From contig JAIXMP010000003.1 in assembly GCA_025677815.1 (NCBI GenBank), positions 310,001 to 374,000 of the forward strand: 64,000 nt of DNA, in the 5' to 3' direction. Below, one piece after another: positions 12,491 through 24,871 of the stretch (the first letter of the stretch is position 1; the number at the start of each line of letters is the position of its first letter). Origin of the DNA: Phascolomyces articulosus. Lineage: Eukaryota; Mucoromycota; Mucoromycetes; Mucorales; Lichtheimiaceae. The notes under the pieces were generated by a model. The model was not told the origin of the DNA and made no database searches. It saw nothing but the letters and a program-made list of their open reading frames with translations. The translations under genes were made by a program, and so were the position numbers.

Positions 12491-12723
12491 CTTTCGTTTA
12501 TGCTATTGTCTGATTTTTATAAAATGAACCCCACTATTTATGTGACACGAATTTTTTAGGTCATTGTGGTTTTTCTGATCAAACAGTTTCAACCGCCACA
12601 ATTTGAGGGGGAGCAGAGCAAAAATAATAATATAAAATAGAAGGAAAGTAAAAAAAAAAAAAACCATTATAGAAGAAGGGTTATGTGAGTCGGGCAATAA
12701 TAAATCAGGTAATTACTTAGATA

Positions 12724-13078
12724 CTATTCGCTCGATGCAACTGATGTAATTGAATTCTCTGATGCAGGTTCGTCGTCGAAGGTGTCATCTGCTGGGTGAC
12801 TAAGAATATCAATTTGCCAGCCAAACGGTTTCCCATTTACCCAATACCAGTCCAACTTCTGATTTTGGGAAACTGTTGAGCTGTTGCATATGTGGTGGTA
12901 GTACTGGTATGTTACCGAATGCTTTCAACAGATCCTTTAGGAGTGGCTGAAGAAGGGAACAGTTAGCAAAATGTTCTCTTCTTGCTTCCTTGTATCCACA
13001 TCGGCAATCCTTGAGTGGATATAATAGCAAGCAATACATGCGCCATTTGACAAATCTGTGGCGGTCTCGTGGGGAATG
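12724..13078 (-). pseudogene. Retroelement (LINE-type RT polyprotein) C-terminus remnant
   Basis: Reading the minus strand, RDRHRFVKWRMY leads into a Cys/His knuckle (CRCGYKEARREHFANC; C-x-C, H, C), then LLQPLLKDLLKAF and LNSFPKSEVGLVLGKWETVW. The frame then meets a stop at 12809-12811. A shift of one frame continues sensibly as IDILSHPADDTFDDEPASE to a TAG at 12724. The zinc-knuckle position after a reverse-transcriptase body is typical of fungal non-LTR elements, where a C-rich segment of this kind ends the protein. Only the tail is present: no RT catalytic motif is found upstream on this strand. It is therefore a 5'-truncated, frameshifted copy. Confidence 0.55.
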
Positions 13079-13293
13079 CTAGTATTGGGTCGATAATTCA
13101 CTTTGTTCGCATACATCTGATGGATTTGAATTTCTTTCTTCGTGAGTTATATTCTTTCATTCCTATTTTCAGTGATGACTTGTTGAACTGGATCGATTGT
13201 TAATAGAACCTTTCTCTTTATTGTGACTTAGACCTTTCATAGAGTAATAAAATAGCAGATTTCTTTGATATAACTTACAAATTTTCACCTCCT

Positions 13294-13425
13294 GCCAATC
13301 ACGAAAAACACACCCGCCAATCACAAAAGGCACACTGTCAAATCACAAAAATCACCCAACGCCCAAAATGAAAAAAATTACCCGGCCAATCATTAGGAAA
13401 AAAATCCTCTATAAATATAATATAA
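13294..13425. repeat. 22-bp tandem repeat built on GCCAATCA
   Basis: Units start at 13294, 13316 and 13338 with a 22-nt period (GCCAATCAC then an A-run and CAC/CACCC). Two diverged units follow at 13361 and 13385 (GCCCAAAATG and GCCAATCATTAGG), and the array runs into a TATAAATATA box at about 13413. CCAAT pentamers recur in phase with the unit. No coding frame covers it. Confidence 0.65.
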
Positions 13426-16008
13426 ATAGATATACACAAGGAAAAGGTCAATCAATCATCAGTTTTTCCCATAGAGTCACAAACGATTACTGTTCTCGTT
13501 CGGCCATTATGTTTTACCTTAGCCAATCATTTTGAATGGAAGAAGAAAGCTGTTCAAACAGAGTAATTACATCCCAAATTAGAAATTTTTATTATCCCAG
13601 ACAACATCATTAACTCTCATCTGATCAAACTTTAAAATTGACTCTATTTCCTCAAACTCATCCTCTTTGCTTTTTCATATTTTGTCTCAGAAAACAAATT
13701 TATATAAAGAAAAAAAAAGTGTACAAAGCTGTGTTTCTGCATTTTTTTTGTAGTCTGTGCGCGTTTCAAGCTCGTACAAAAAAAATAAAAGAAAATAAAA
13801 GAACCCTTTTTTTTCATTGACTAAAGAAAACCATTTATGTTTCAAGGGGTCATCAAAGTGGTAAAGTGAGAGAGAGAGAAAGTAACAAAAACAATAAAGT
13901 GAAAAGGAAGTTCAAGAACTATTTTTTTTAGTGTCAATAACTCTCTCTCTCTCCCTGTCCCTTTACTCTATGGAAACCGATTTCCGAGGATTTTTTGTAA
14001 AAAAAAAAAAAAAAAAAAAAAGCTTCCATTGGGGGACTTATTACCAACCATATTATTATCATCACTTTTTTTTTTCTTCTTGACTCGGGAACTTCTTTAC
14101 CCATTGATTTTCCCCAGTTGTTACCGTTATTTTCACATTCATCATTCAAAAAAAGATGATTGTGTGGGCTAAGTTTAATAACTCTAATATATAAGGGAAG
14201 CATTTGTATTAAGGAAGAGCGCGGAGAGAAATGCCATGGAGATAGGCACACACACACACCCCAATTTGAAAAAAAAATATCATTTTAGCCTATCAAAAAA
14301 TATTCCAATTTGGAACCTATTCACTTATTTGACTTATTCAACCCAATAACTCTGCATCAAATACTATTTTAAATGACATCCAAAATTAAAAAAAAAATCA
14401 TTCCGCTATCATCAGACAAAAATGCCCCGCCAATCATTAGAGAAAATCCTGTATATATATTTCGGATGGTTTGAAATGGGTTAGATTGGTTTCTTCTTTT
14501 TCTTATTATTATTATATTATTATTATTTGCTTTGTACTATAAATAATGTATATACTAATAATGTATATAATATATATAAAACCAACGACACACACTAACT
14601 ATATTATTATAATCAACGCATTCTAAAGTCAATGGGTAATTTATTATAAATGAGTAAATCGAACCATTCAATCAATGGCTGACAATTTCCCATTTCTAAA
14701 ATATCTTGGTTTATTCTATTTACCTAAGCAAAAAGATGATTTATGTTTCACACACACACACACACACATTTATGAAAGAGTTGGAATCGGCCCTCTACCC
14801 GAGTAATAATAATAATAATAATCTCATGCGTTTTTGAAAGAATTATTAGTAACCCCCATTTTTTTGTTGTTGTTATTCTTCACACATTATAACTTTACTG
14901 ATAGAAACAGGTTATTTATTGGATGTTAATAATCCAAGTTGTTTATTATTTATTTATATGATGATGAATCGATTCAAAAAGGATACAAAAAAGCAAAACA
15001 GTTTCAGTGTACGACGCCGATCTTTCCGAAAACGATCATGCGTGTTTTTGCTTTGCTTGTTGTCTTTTTCTTATATATATATAAAAAAATTATCAAAAAA
15101 GGGTGCTTTTTAATAATTAATAATCTTTTGGGTGGACAAAGAAATATAAGCGTATCATCTCATCGTGTATGTTTCTATTTTTTTTTTAATAAAGTACATC
15201 ATCAGCCATATCAGCCATCAGTTATCAGAAGGGTGATTCTTTATATGTCTATTGAACACTCAGTTATTTTCCCATTCACCCCCAATCCATCAAAAAAAAT
15301 ATATAGTTATGAACCTACTTGTGTTGTAAATCAAATATGGAAAATGCAATTGAGAACGGGCTCTCTCTATTCTTGTTATTATTTGTTTTTTTTTCTCTCT
15401 CTTTTATATATATATTAAGAGGACTACTCACCACTCACTGCCACTACTACTACTATTATCTGTTCCTTAACCTTATTCACTTTTATTCATTTCCCGACAA
15501 ACAAAAAAAAAAAGGAACCGAAAGAGAGAATGAGTTATTTATATGAAAGTTAGAAGAGGAAGAAGAAGAAGAAAGGAAAATGGGTTACCCATTCATAAAT
15601 ACATATTTTTTTTTCATCAATTTAAATTATAAAAAGATTTGATGGATTCTATTTTACTCACTTACTTTTCACTCACAATCACTTAATCACTTATATTCAT
15701 ATACTTTCTCCCCCCAAGAAAACCTTACAGAGTTGTTTAAAAAAGAAAGTCCGCTCAAGTTATATTTTTCTTGGTCCCTTTTTTTTTTTTTTTTAGCTTT
15801 TTCACGAAAATCTATTTTTTTTAAAACGTTTCAATCTTTTTTACTTTCTTCCCTTTTTTTTTACTTATTTTCTTGTTTTTTTAACTTTTTTTTTTCTTAT
15901 CATTTTAAAGTGAAATTCTAATCATTACTTATTACTACTTACTATTACTAACTTATAATCATAATCATCAACAACGACTATAATAATCATAATAATAATA
16001 ATAAACGA
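13426..16008. other. Long upstream region of the Ndt80-type gene
   Basis: AT-rich DNA with an A21-type tract near 13999-14020, an AG/CT microsatellite near 13870-13952, a CA run at 14748-14768 and an AAT run at 14804-14822. Apart from the CCAAT module at 14.4 kb I see no gene; the open frames here are rich in Phe, Lys and Tyr codons made of A/T. It probably holds regulatory DNA and the 5' leader of the gene at 16009. Confidence 0.45.
14375..14460. repeat. Second partial copy of the CCAAT module
   Basis: GCCAATCATTAG, a short A-run, ATCCT and a TATATAT box at 14421-14460 match the last unit of the 13.3-kb array nearly base for base, preceded by an AATCATTCCGC and CATCAGACAAAAATGCCCC segment like its diverged units. 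The copy is in the same orientation, about 1 kb downstream. Confidence 0.6.
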
Positions 16009-18444
16009 ATGAACTCAGTACATGAAACAAAAGAGTGGCAAATGCCATCCAATGCTTTACCAAGCCCATCAGCAGCTGAAAGTCCTATTCATCCACCTGT
16101 TCCACATTATTCACCCATGGATCATCCTTCTTATCCTTCTTCTTATTCTCAAGGAAATGGTTTACCCATGTAAGTATTTCCTTCTTTTATTATTATTATA
16201 AAGTGGTCGTTTCGTTCCTGTCAATTATGCGTGGGGTCATAGTACTTTTTGTGTTTTGGTGCAACAAGGTACTACCACAATCATCACAAAATGATAAACG
16301 ACTATTGTTTTAGTGGGGAGTGTGTTTCACTTGTATTTTACACACGCGCGCCATTTTTTTTTTTTTTTTTTGTTTGGATAACAAAGTATTGACTAAAAAA
16401 CAATAAACATTTTAGGCCACCATCACAACAACAACAACAACATCATCATCATCACCAACAACATCCTCAATCACCACCAACAAGTAACCATAGTAGTTAT
16501 GTCAAGACAGAGTCGGACCCAAGGTTACCAGGGTAAGATTTTCATAAAGAGATAATTAGCTGTTGATTTATAAAAAAAAGAGTAACAGCGCCACACATTT
16601 GCTTTTAGCTGACTAGCTGGCTTGCAATCAATCAATATGCTGATCCCAATCATGTTTTATATTTGACACATTTTTTTTTTATTTTTATATATAACTAATT
16701 TATATAATTACTATTTCCACTTTTTCTATTTCCACTCTCTTTTCTCTCTCTATCTATCTATATATTAAAAAAGAATGATGGCTGTTTCTCAACCCAGCAC
16801 TCCCCGCCCAAGCCCAGCAGCTACAGCAACTACTACTACAACAACTACTACTTCATCCACTACTTCTACAACTGAGCCTGCATCACCGACCCGGAATTCG
16901 AATCATCCTGCAAGCGCCGCTGCTGCAGTAGCCTATTCTACCCCATCCTTTCATACTACTTCTCCATATATGTCAGCAGGTGTGATTCCTCGAAAACGTG
17001 GAAGAAGTGATTCATTATTTACTCAAGAATCAGGTCCCTTTTTTAGTTCAACAAAAACGTTTGATAATGTCTTTGGATTGGATAGAACCAATTTGTAAGT
17101 GTTATTTCTCTCTATTTATTTTTTTATGAAGATGGATGAGAAAAAGATAAATAGGCTTATCTGATCATAAATGATACCTGTTTTTTTTTAAAAAAAAAAC
17201 AATATGGATTGTTGGGCTTGAGGACTAATATATAATTTCTCTATGATGGATATAGATTGAGTATCCGCATTCAATCCAAGATGGATAGAGGATTTTTTTT
17301 GGCCGATAATGACTGGACATGCTATCGACGCAATTATTTCCAAGTCAGCAGTGCATTTTCTATTCATGGAATAAATCATTACTATGGCGACCATGAACCT
17401 CAATGTTTAGTGAAAACAGATGATGGCAATGGATTTTATCCTATTCGTCGTTTCTTGTTGGGTATTGCAGCAAGAGTATCCAATAATGATAAACGTATTG
17501 AATTAGTACAGCATACACCGAAACGTGATAAGGGACCTCAAATCACGCCACAACCTAAACCTATCACGCCGGGTGGTAATCTGAGTATGAGTGCAGTGGG
17601 TACCAACCAAAATATTGTTACTTTTGAACGTATTCAATTCAAAACAGCTACAGCCAATAATGGAAAACGAAGAGCAGCTCAACAATATTATGTATGTGTG
17701 ACGGATTTATATGCAGAAACAGACCATGGTGAATTAATTCGTATTGCTTCTTGTCAATCGGCTCCTTTGGTCGTTCGAGGTCGTAGTCCTGGTCATTATA
17801 CAGATAGTCAACAAGAGCGTACCGTCGTAGCTCCACCCCCACCTCCACCACCTCATCATGCTCATGCTCATCCATCAGGTCCTGGAGGTATTCCACCTCC
17901 TCCACATCATCATCCTCATGCTCCTCCTCCTCCACCCCCTCATCCTCATCATGGACCTGTTCCTCCACATCATCATAATGGACCTTTGCCACCACCTCCA
18001 GCTACTTCAACACATGGACCAACGACCACTTCTCCTATCATGGCAGATGGTTCTACACCTACAACAACAGCAGCAGCAGCAGCACCTCCACCACCTCCAC
18101 CTTCTTCACAACAACAACAAATTGCATTACCACCTCCACATCCAGATGATCGTTTTGCATTCCAAAGACCTCCTTATACACCTCCAGCCATGATGCCAGG
18201 TGAATATGGTTATTATTCCAATTATCCTCATTTTAGTCCATCCATGCCACCTAATATGATGATAAATAATGGTCCACCTACACCAACACAACATACACCT
18301 ACTTCCTCAGGTCCTCCTGCTTCACCTCAACCTTATGCTTCTTCTCATCAAGCACCTCTTCCCCCTCCTCCTTCACATCATCCTTATATGCTTTCTTCCG
18401 TGGGTCGAAATCATTCACAACCAAGTACATCTGCTTATTATTAA
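16009..18444 (+). CDS. Ndt80/PhoG-type DNA-binding transcription factor
   Basis: Four exons in phase (16009-16169, 16416-16532, 16774-17094, 17256-18444) encode about 595 residues. The N-terminal 170 residues are Pro/Ser/Thr/Gln/His-rich. The Ndt80 p53-like DNA-binding domain lies at about 185-385: RIQSKMDRGFF, WTCYRRNYF at 220-228, IRRFLLGIAARV, IVTFERIQFKTATANNGKRR, YYVCVTDLYAE, and the hallmark APLVVRGRSPGHY at 369-381. The C-terminal tail is Pro/His/Gly low complexity. The family includes Ndt80, Vib-1 and XprG, which regulate meiosis, nutrient responses, proteases and cell death. Which branch this one belongs to cannot be told by eye. The long low-complexity tails are typical activation regions. 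Confidence 0.9.
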
Positions 18445-19137
18445 ATTATCAAAAAAAATGTACATATATAACAACCAGATGGGCTTTCACTTTTTTTTTA
18501 AAAAAAAAAAGCCAAAAAAAACCTAGTGTTTTTTTTTACAACCTCCCTCTCTCCCCAATTTTTTTTATTCAATACAAACTTATATACATGCCACTTTCAA
18601 TATAATCGTATAGTTTTTTTTTATATTTTTACCTTTTATAACTTTATTATTATTATTATACAACACACACATTCTCTCTTTTTGTTCTTTTTTTTTTTGT
18701 ATTAACAATTTTGTTCTTTTTTTTCTTGTGTTTCTATTCTCTTTATTCATATTACTCCAAATTCTTTCTCTTTCTCTCTCTCTCTCTATATATATACACT
18801 TTTATAAATTAACTATATTATGTATCATGTAAAATTCATTCATTTTTTTTATGTGTGCAAATGCTGTATGAAGTATGATTTTTTTTAAATAAGGAAAGGA
18901 ATAATGATATGGAGGATGGGTGGGTAAAAAAAATGCAAGTATGTTTTATAATGTATAAAATAGAAGTGAGCTTTTTGTTTTTAAATAATAGAAATGAAGA
19001 AGAGAGAAACACGAACAGAAAGAAATGTATAATAGTAAAAAGTAAAAAAAAAAAAAGTATAATAGTAATAGTAGTAGTAATAGTAGTAATAGTAGTAATA
19101 GTAGTAATAGTACGTAGAAAAGGGTATATATAATAAA
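18445..19137. other. Convergent 3' region between Ndt80-type and FUSC-type genes
   Basis: T-tracts, a CT run at 18770-18788 and an AGT/TAG trinucleotide tract at 19060-19115 that makes Ile/Val-rich spurious frames. It holds the 3' UTRs of two converging genes. No other feature is seen. Confidence 0.45.
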
Positions 19138-22100
19138 TCAATGTCGATAATCTAACCAAACACTAACACTGTCAGGACCCACAAGATCACGAATGGTAGA
19201 TATTAAAAGTTCGATTTCAACAGCCAATTGTTCGGAACACATCAAATAAGCACTATAATAGGTATATTCCGGATCTGTCAAACGTTCAGGTTGTAGATTG
19301 GGTATTAAACGTGCCTTGTTGGTTAACATACGTCGTGCCCTTGTGGGTCGTAACACATAAGGAGGTAAAGGTGTTTTGTTACTCAAAGCATTGGCTCCCA
19401 GGTATAATGCCGTCAAAAACGATGAAATCTAAACCAAACCAAAATAAGTTATCCCATTGTTCATTATCATCATCATTGTTGCGTAATAGTAAAAAAAAAA
19501 ATCACTTACAGCATTTTTTCGTTCTTTCCAAGTATCTCGTACCAAATCAATACGCCAACGTTCATGAATACGTTCCAATGCATTTTCCATTTCAATCATC
19601 AAATTAACAATATTATCCAAGACTTGTAGTATTTGAATATATTTATCTTCTTGAAACACACCCCGTAAAGCAGGTTCAAATCGACTTTGTTCCAATAAGA
19701 CCCGTTGACCTTTAATTTGTTTACGAATTCCTGCGGCCACTTTTTGAAATACTTTACGATTACTCATTCGGATAGCTCGGTCATGGTATCCATTTTTTAA
19801 TAATAAAGCAAGGAAAGAGGAATATAGTGCCGCAGCGTCACCCAAAGTCCGAGAGATCCGATGGCGAAGTTCCACACGACCGGTTCTTGGGTAAGGGAAT
19901 AAACTTACTACCACTGCCCCAACAACACCCGCAAGACATGATATCGTTCTCTATTTTTTTTTTTTGTAAATGTTTAAATGGGGAATAAATTAATTTTTTT
20001 CTGTGCCCACGTCTCTTGTCATTTGTATTTGTGTGTGGCCCCCTTTCTTTTTCTTATCGAGACACACATCGAGAAGCATGACGCCTTGTTTTCTTTTTTT
20101 TTTTTTTTGTCATACAATAATTTACCTCATAAGTGACTTCGTACACAGAAATGTCACGACCTGACATTTGATAGTTATGTTCATATCCTAAAACTGAATA
20201 ATAGTAAAAAAACAGGGTGTCAGTACTTTATAAATATCTTAGATACAATATCACCCCCAAAAATGACGCGTTCGTATGTAAAAAAAAAATTGACTACTTA
20301 CTGATCGTAGTGGTGATTAAAGCAAAAAGACCTGTAGCTTTCCAAAACTTGCCATTCAAATACATTAACCACCAAGGTAAATCAAAAATAAACATTAAAA
20401 TAACCATGGCTGCATAATTTTGTCGACTAATTTCCCAAATTAATAATGCACAAATAGCACCTAAAACAGTGCCGATGCCACGCACCATGAGTCTATTAAA
20501 CCATATTTAAAAAAAAACATGTGTGTGTGAGAGAGAAAGAGAGAAAGATTTGTCAATTTTTTTTAAGAAACAAGAGTATGGTTCATATGACTTCCGAAAA
20601 AAAAAAATAACAAGTTTTTGCATGAAAAAAAAAAAAAACAAAAAGGAAAAACAAAACAAGATTGAACTTTACCCAAAAAAGTTACTACCAACAGATGGAC
20701 CCATCCAGACCAACGCGACCACGGGTGCCCATTGACCACGTGCTCGCATATACCAATCGATAGATTCTTCGATAAAGGCAGGTAAAGACAAGGCCATGAC
20801 AACTACACAAGCGCGTAAAGCAAAGACTGTATCGGCTGTATATAAAAATCGTTTTAAAAACATCCATCCTTGATAAAAGAGACGCTGGGTACGTGTTGTT
20901 GGGTAAGCCACATCAGGATCATGATACATGGTTGGATCGAGTCCTTCTGAATCCATATTCACGGAACTTGTACGTTTATTATTATTATTTCGTTTCCTGG
21001 GTCTTGATAATTGACCACGGGTAGGTAGAGCCATACGACCTCCTTGTAATCGACGACGTTGAAGATGACGTTCTCGTTGAGCTTGTCGTTCTTCCACATA
21101 TTGGTCATATTCATTATATTCATCATCACATTCGTCTTCGTCTTCACTATCATCACTATCCTCATCTTCACGAGGAACATGACGAACAGGACTATCGGAT
21201 GGATGAGGAGGGGTATTTGTGGTAATATCGGAAGAATCCGCTCCATTTTCTGTTGTGGTTGCCTCCTCTTTTGTAGTCATTGTATGTAAAATAGTCGTCG
21301 TACGTCGAGATAAAGAGCGTTGTAATCCTGTGGAAGGGTGTTGACTTTCAACAATGGTAGCAGGTGGATCCAATCCAATATCAGCTTCCAGTCCTCGCTT
21401 TGAAAACCATTTTCGGATAGACACATTGGGTAACCATATTCTTCGACGTGTGCGTTGTTTATCCATTTCATAAATCAAGGAAGAAAGCGTATACACACGT
21501 TCAGCATACCCACGTAAATTAAATTGAAAATGCAATAACATGAATAAAATACGACGAGGAATAGGTTTTTCAGCATCAAAATGATACAACCGTTCAAGAC
21601 CTGTTAATCGATGTGCATCAAATTTTTTAATGGCTGCCAATAAAGGTTCGGAAGGATCGATAGAGGTAGTTTCTTCATCATGACAATAGGCGGGGTTTAT
21701 ATGGGATGCAAATAGACGATAAATAAAGGGTTTGTTTTGATAACGTGGATCGATATGCTGCATTCGGTATAGCCTTCGTGTCGTCGCATAAACTGCAACA
21801 GAACATGCTTGTGATAATTCATTGTAAATAGGTCGTATGGTTTTCAAGAGTTCGTCGTATTCTCGACGCCATGTACTCCCAGTAAATGTGGCTTCATCCT
21901 CAGGTACGTTGATGGTAATATGTTGTGGATCCAAAGTTGGATGTCCGTCGCAAATACCAATGCCGCATCCTGCAATACCTCCATCTTCATTATCATGAAT
22001 GTCAATTCCGCCCAAACCGTCTTCTTCATGATTGTATTTTTCGTCGGTACTATTATTTCCCCCTGAACCACCATGTAATGTAGCTGCTGTTGAAGTCGAA

Positions 22101-24421
22101 GGTCGATGAGGAATATCACTACTATTATTCATCAAAATGGAGGTAGTTTTGATAGGTTGTTTTTCATTATGATATGGATGATGAGGTTGTTGAGAAATAT
22201 CATTTTTACTTTGAGTATGATTATTATAAAATCCCTTGTGTTTTTGTTTTTGTTGTTGTTGTTGATTATCATCATCATCATCATCATCATCATCATGCGT
22301 CGTCATGTCATCATCGTCTTCTTCACCCGAACTACTATCACTTCCCGAAGGCGTTATATCATCATTATCCCAACAAGGGGCATCATCTCCTGAATCATTG
22401 GCGGCATTATCACTACCCATGGTAGTAAAGCTTTGACCACTATAACTCATTCTACCTTGATCTTGCAAAGGATTTTTGATCGGATCCAAACTATCTTGTT
22501 TAGCAAATTTTTTTAAACGATTGGCGACATGTCTGCGGGTCTGCGCCTTGCGCATATTTTCTTCCATTGTCCGACATACACTGACCCCTTGCAGTGGGAC
22601 ACGCATTTTTTTCACGAGGCGAGTCATATCACTCACATCGCGTGGTGCAACATAATTATAAGATGCTTCTCGTCGTACCACTCGTTTAGCTTCTACCAAC
22701 ATTAATAACTGTTGATCTATCGATTTATGGACTGTACATAAAGGTTCGGGAGGTTGGATATGTTGAGTACGAGATGGATAAATGTATTGTTCTCGAGGAA
22801 TCACATTGATATGCAAGAACCCATCGACTTGGCGTCGTGCGATACCATCAAATGTTTCTAATGTCTTGACTAATTTCTGCACATAAATTTTAGTGCTATT
22901 TTCAGGCCATACCAGAATACAAATGATAAATACAATCACAAGGGCACATAATATGGAGATAAGGTTTTGTAACTATATTTTTTTTTTGAAACAATAAAAA
23001 ATTTTTTTTTATCAATGCTAGATCAGTAAGAATTCTTTTGATAGATTATTGTTGTATATATATATAAAGAAATAGATCTATGTTATTTTATTATTTACCA
23101 CATGCCATGGTTGCCACTGTCGATCGGTAATCGCTGTTGTGAGGCTGATGACAAGAATTGTGGCAGAAAGCATACCTAAACTCACAAGCAAATATATATA
23201 TATATATATATATTAATATGTGTATAATAACGACTTGCAATAATAATAGAAAATCAAATAATATAAATAATAATAATATAATAATAAAGGGGTCCATTCT
23301 GGGGGGAATGACAACTTTGATATTATTATAAAAATAAAAAAAAAGGGGGAAGAAAAAAAAATAAAAAACGAGATCGACATGAAAAGAATAAGAAGGTTCA
23401 GGGACCAACACATCATCACACTAATTATTATTATTATAATAATAATGACGATTTGCACCTATATTTATATATAAAATAGAAAAATATAGAAAAAATAAAA
23501 TGGATTTACCTCCCACATTAGCTTGTTCTACTTTGACACGACAATAGTTTAAACAAAAAGCACCAACCAATAAGAATGACACTAGAATACCAGCTACTTT
23601 AGGTTGTGCCATTTCTGGGTTTAATGGATCACGAACAAGAGAAGCACAAAATGTTCCTAGTAAAGACCATCCACTAGAGATAGTACACATGACAGCTCCA
23701 AATGCTATATCCTATACTTATATAAAAAAATGATCGAGAATTACCAAAAATCAATAAACTCTATATGATATTCCATAGAACAACAACGACGACTAACAAC
23801 AAGGGGGGGTGGAAAAAAAAGCCATGTAATAATATAGGGGAAAAGAGAGAGGTGACGAAGGGGAGAGAGAAAGCGTATTATTATGTATATATATCTATAT
23901 ATATATAAAAGAAAGTAAGAAACTTCTCTTTATATATATATATATATACATATACATAACACACACATATTACAGACTTATACATGTACATAAGATAGAT
24001 AGACATACAGATACATGTACATATACACTAACTATCTATTATTCTATTGATCTCTCTTTCTCTCTCGATCTTGGATGATCCCAAAATAAAAAACAAAAAA
24101 CAAAATAAACACATAAAAAAAGAAAGAAAGATAGAATACCTCACCCACAGATCCATACGACTTTGTAGGATGAATAAATTCCACAGCCACTTGACCTAAA
24201 ATAAGACCAAAATCTGTATATTTTCGAAGTGGTTCCACAAATAACAAACCAAACATGATAGCTAATGCCAGATCAGCTTTCAAAATACGTTTTGTTACTG
24301 GCCATGTTAATGTATCCCATATGCCTCGTAATCGTTGTCGAATCGTTTGTAAAGGAACGATATGTGCAGATGCTGGACTAAAATGAAAGCTTAATTGAGT
24401 CACGAAAGCGTCTTTATTCAT
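19138..24421 (-). CDS. FUSC / aromatic acid exporter-like multi-pass membrane protein
   Basis: Eight exons in phase, 5' to 3': 24140-24421, 23510-23711, 23099-23175, 20673-22972, 20302-20492, 20126-20193, 19510-19950 and 19138-19428, about 1283 residues. Both halves carry membrane blocks. The N-terminal half has LALAIMFGLLFVEPLRKYTDFG, VMCTISSGWSLLGTF and LVSFLLVGAFCLNY. The C-terminal half has LRACVVVMALSLPAFIEESIDWY, GLMVRGIGTVLGAICALL, YNYQMSGRDISVYEVTYERT and a VVSLFPYPR loop followed by RHRISRTL. This two-block layout matches fungal Bre4-like/ArAE proteins (fusaric-acid-resistance type). A roughly 550-residue cytosolic insert between them is full of Asp/Ser/Asn runs, including D8 and a Q/K-rich patch. 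The family is thought to export organic or aromatic anions; the substrate is unknown here. Confidence 0.85.
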
Positions 24422-24871
24422 ATCAATCGTCGCGTTTCTTTTATGATTGTTGTTGGTATAGTTGTTTGTTTGTTGTCGTTGTAGTTGTTATAATTGTAGG
24501 GGAAGGGGTATATATTGATATGAATAATAGATAAAAAGTGGATAATACACACACACACAAAAAAATAAAATAAAAAAGAAACGAAAAGAAGCGAAATTTA
24601 ATACAGAAAAAAAGAAGAAATTATATAAAAGAAATTCAACCCTAAAAAAAAAAAAAAAGAACCATGGCTTGTTTCTCCGAAACTCACTTGAATAAATTGC
24701 GTAAAATTATAGCCACTTTTACTCATACTCAATTCAACCCCTCTATGTCTGGTTAAACTCCTCTTTTTTTTTCTTCTTTCTCTTTCTTTCTCCACAAACA
24801 TCCCTTACTAAATAAAGTAGACAAATAAAGAAATAAAAATATACGATCGGCTTTATCTTTATCAGTGTTTT
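24422..24871. other. Promoter of the FUSC-type gene / 3' end of VRG4
   Basis: AT-rich spacer with a CA run at 24549-24559 and an A15 tract at 24644-24658. A short frame at 24688-24726 on the minus strand ends at a good GTGAGT donor and might be an untranslated or alternative 5' exon, but it does not join the downstream ATG in frame. Confidence 0.35.

Noticed and set aside
17648..18193. Long overlapping frames in other phases and on the opposite strand of the Ndt80-type gene
   Set aside because: They mirror Pro/His repeats of the true frame and contain only repeated Leu/His or Glu/Val.
24688..24726. A possible first exon (MSKSGYNFTQFIQ, minus strand) upstream of the FUSC-type gene
   Set aside because: It has a good GTGAGT donor, but the only nearby acceptor leads to a stop in that phase, so it cannot be joined to the exon starting at 24421.
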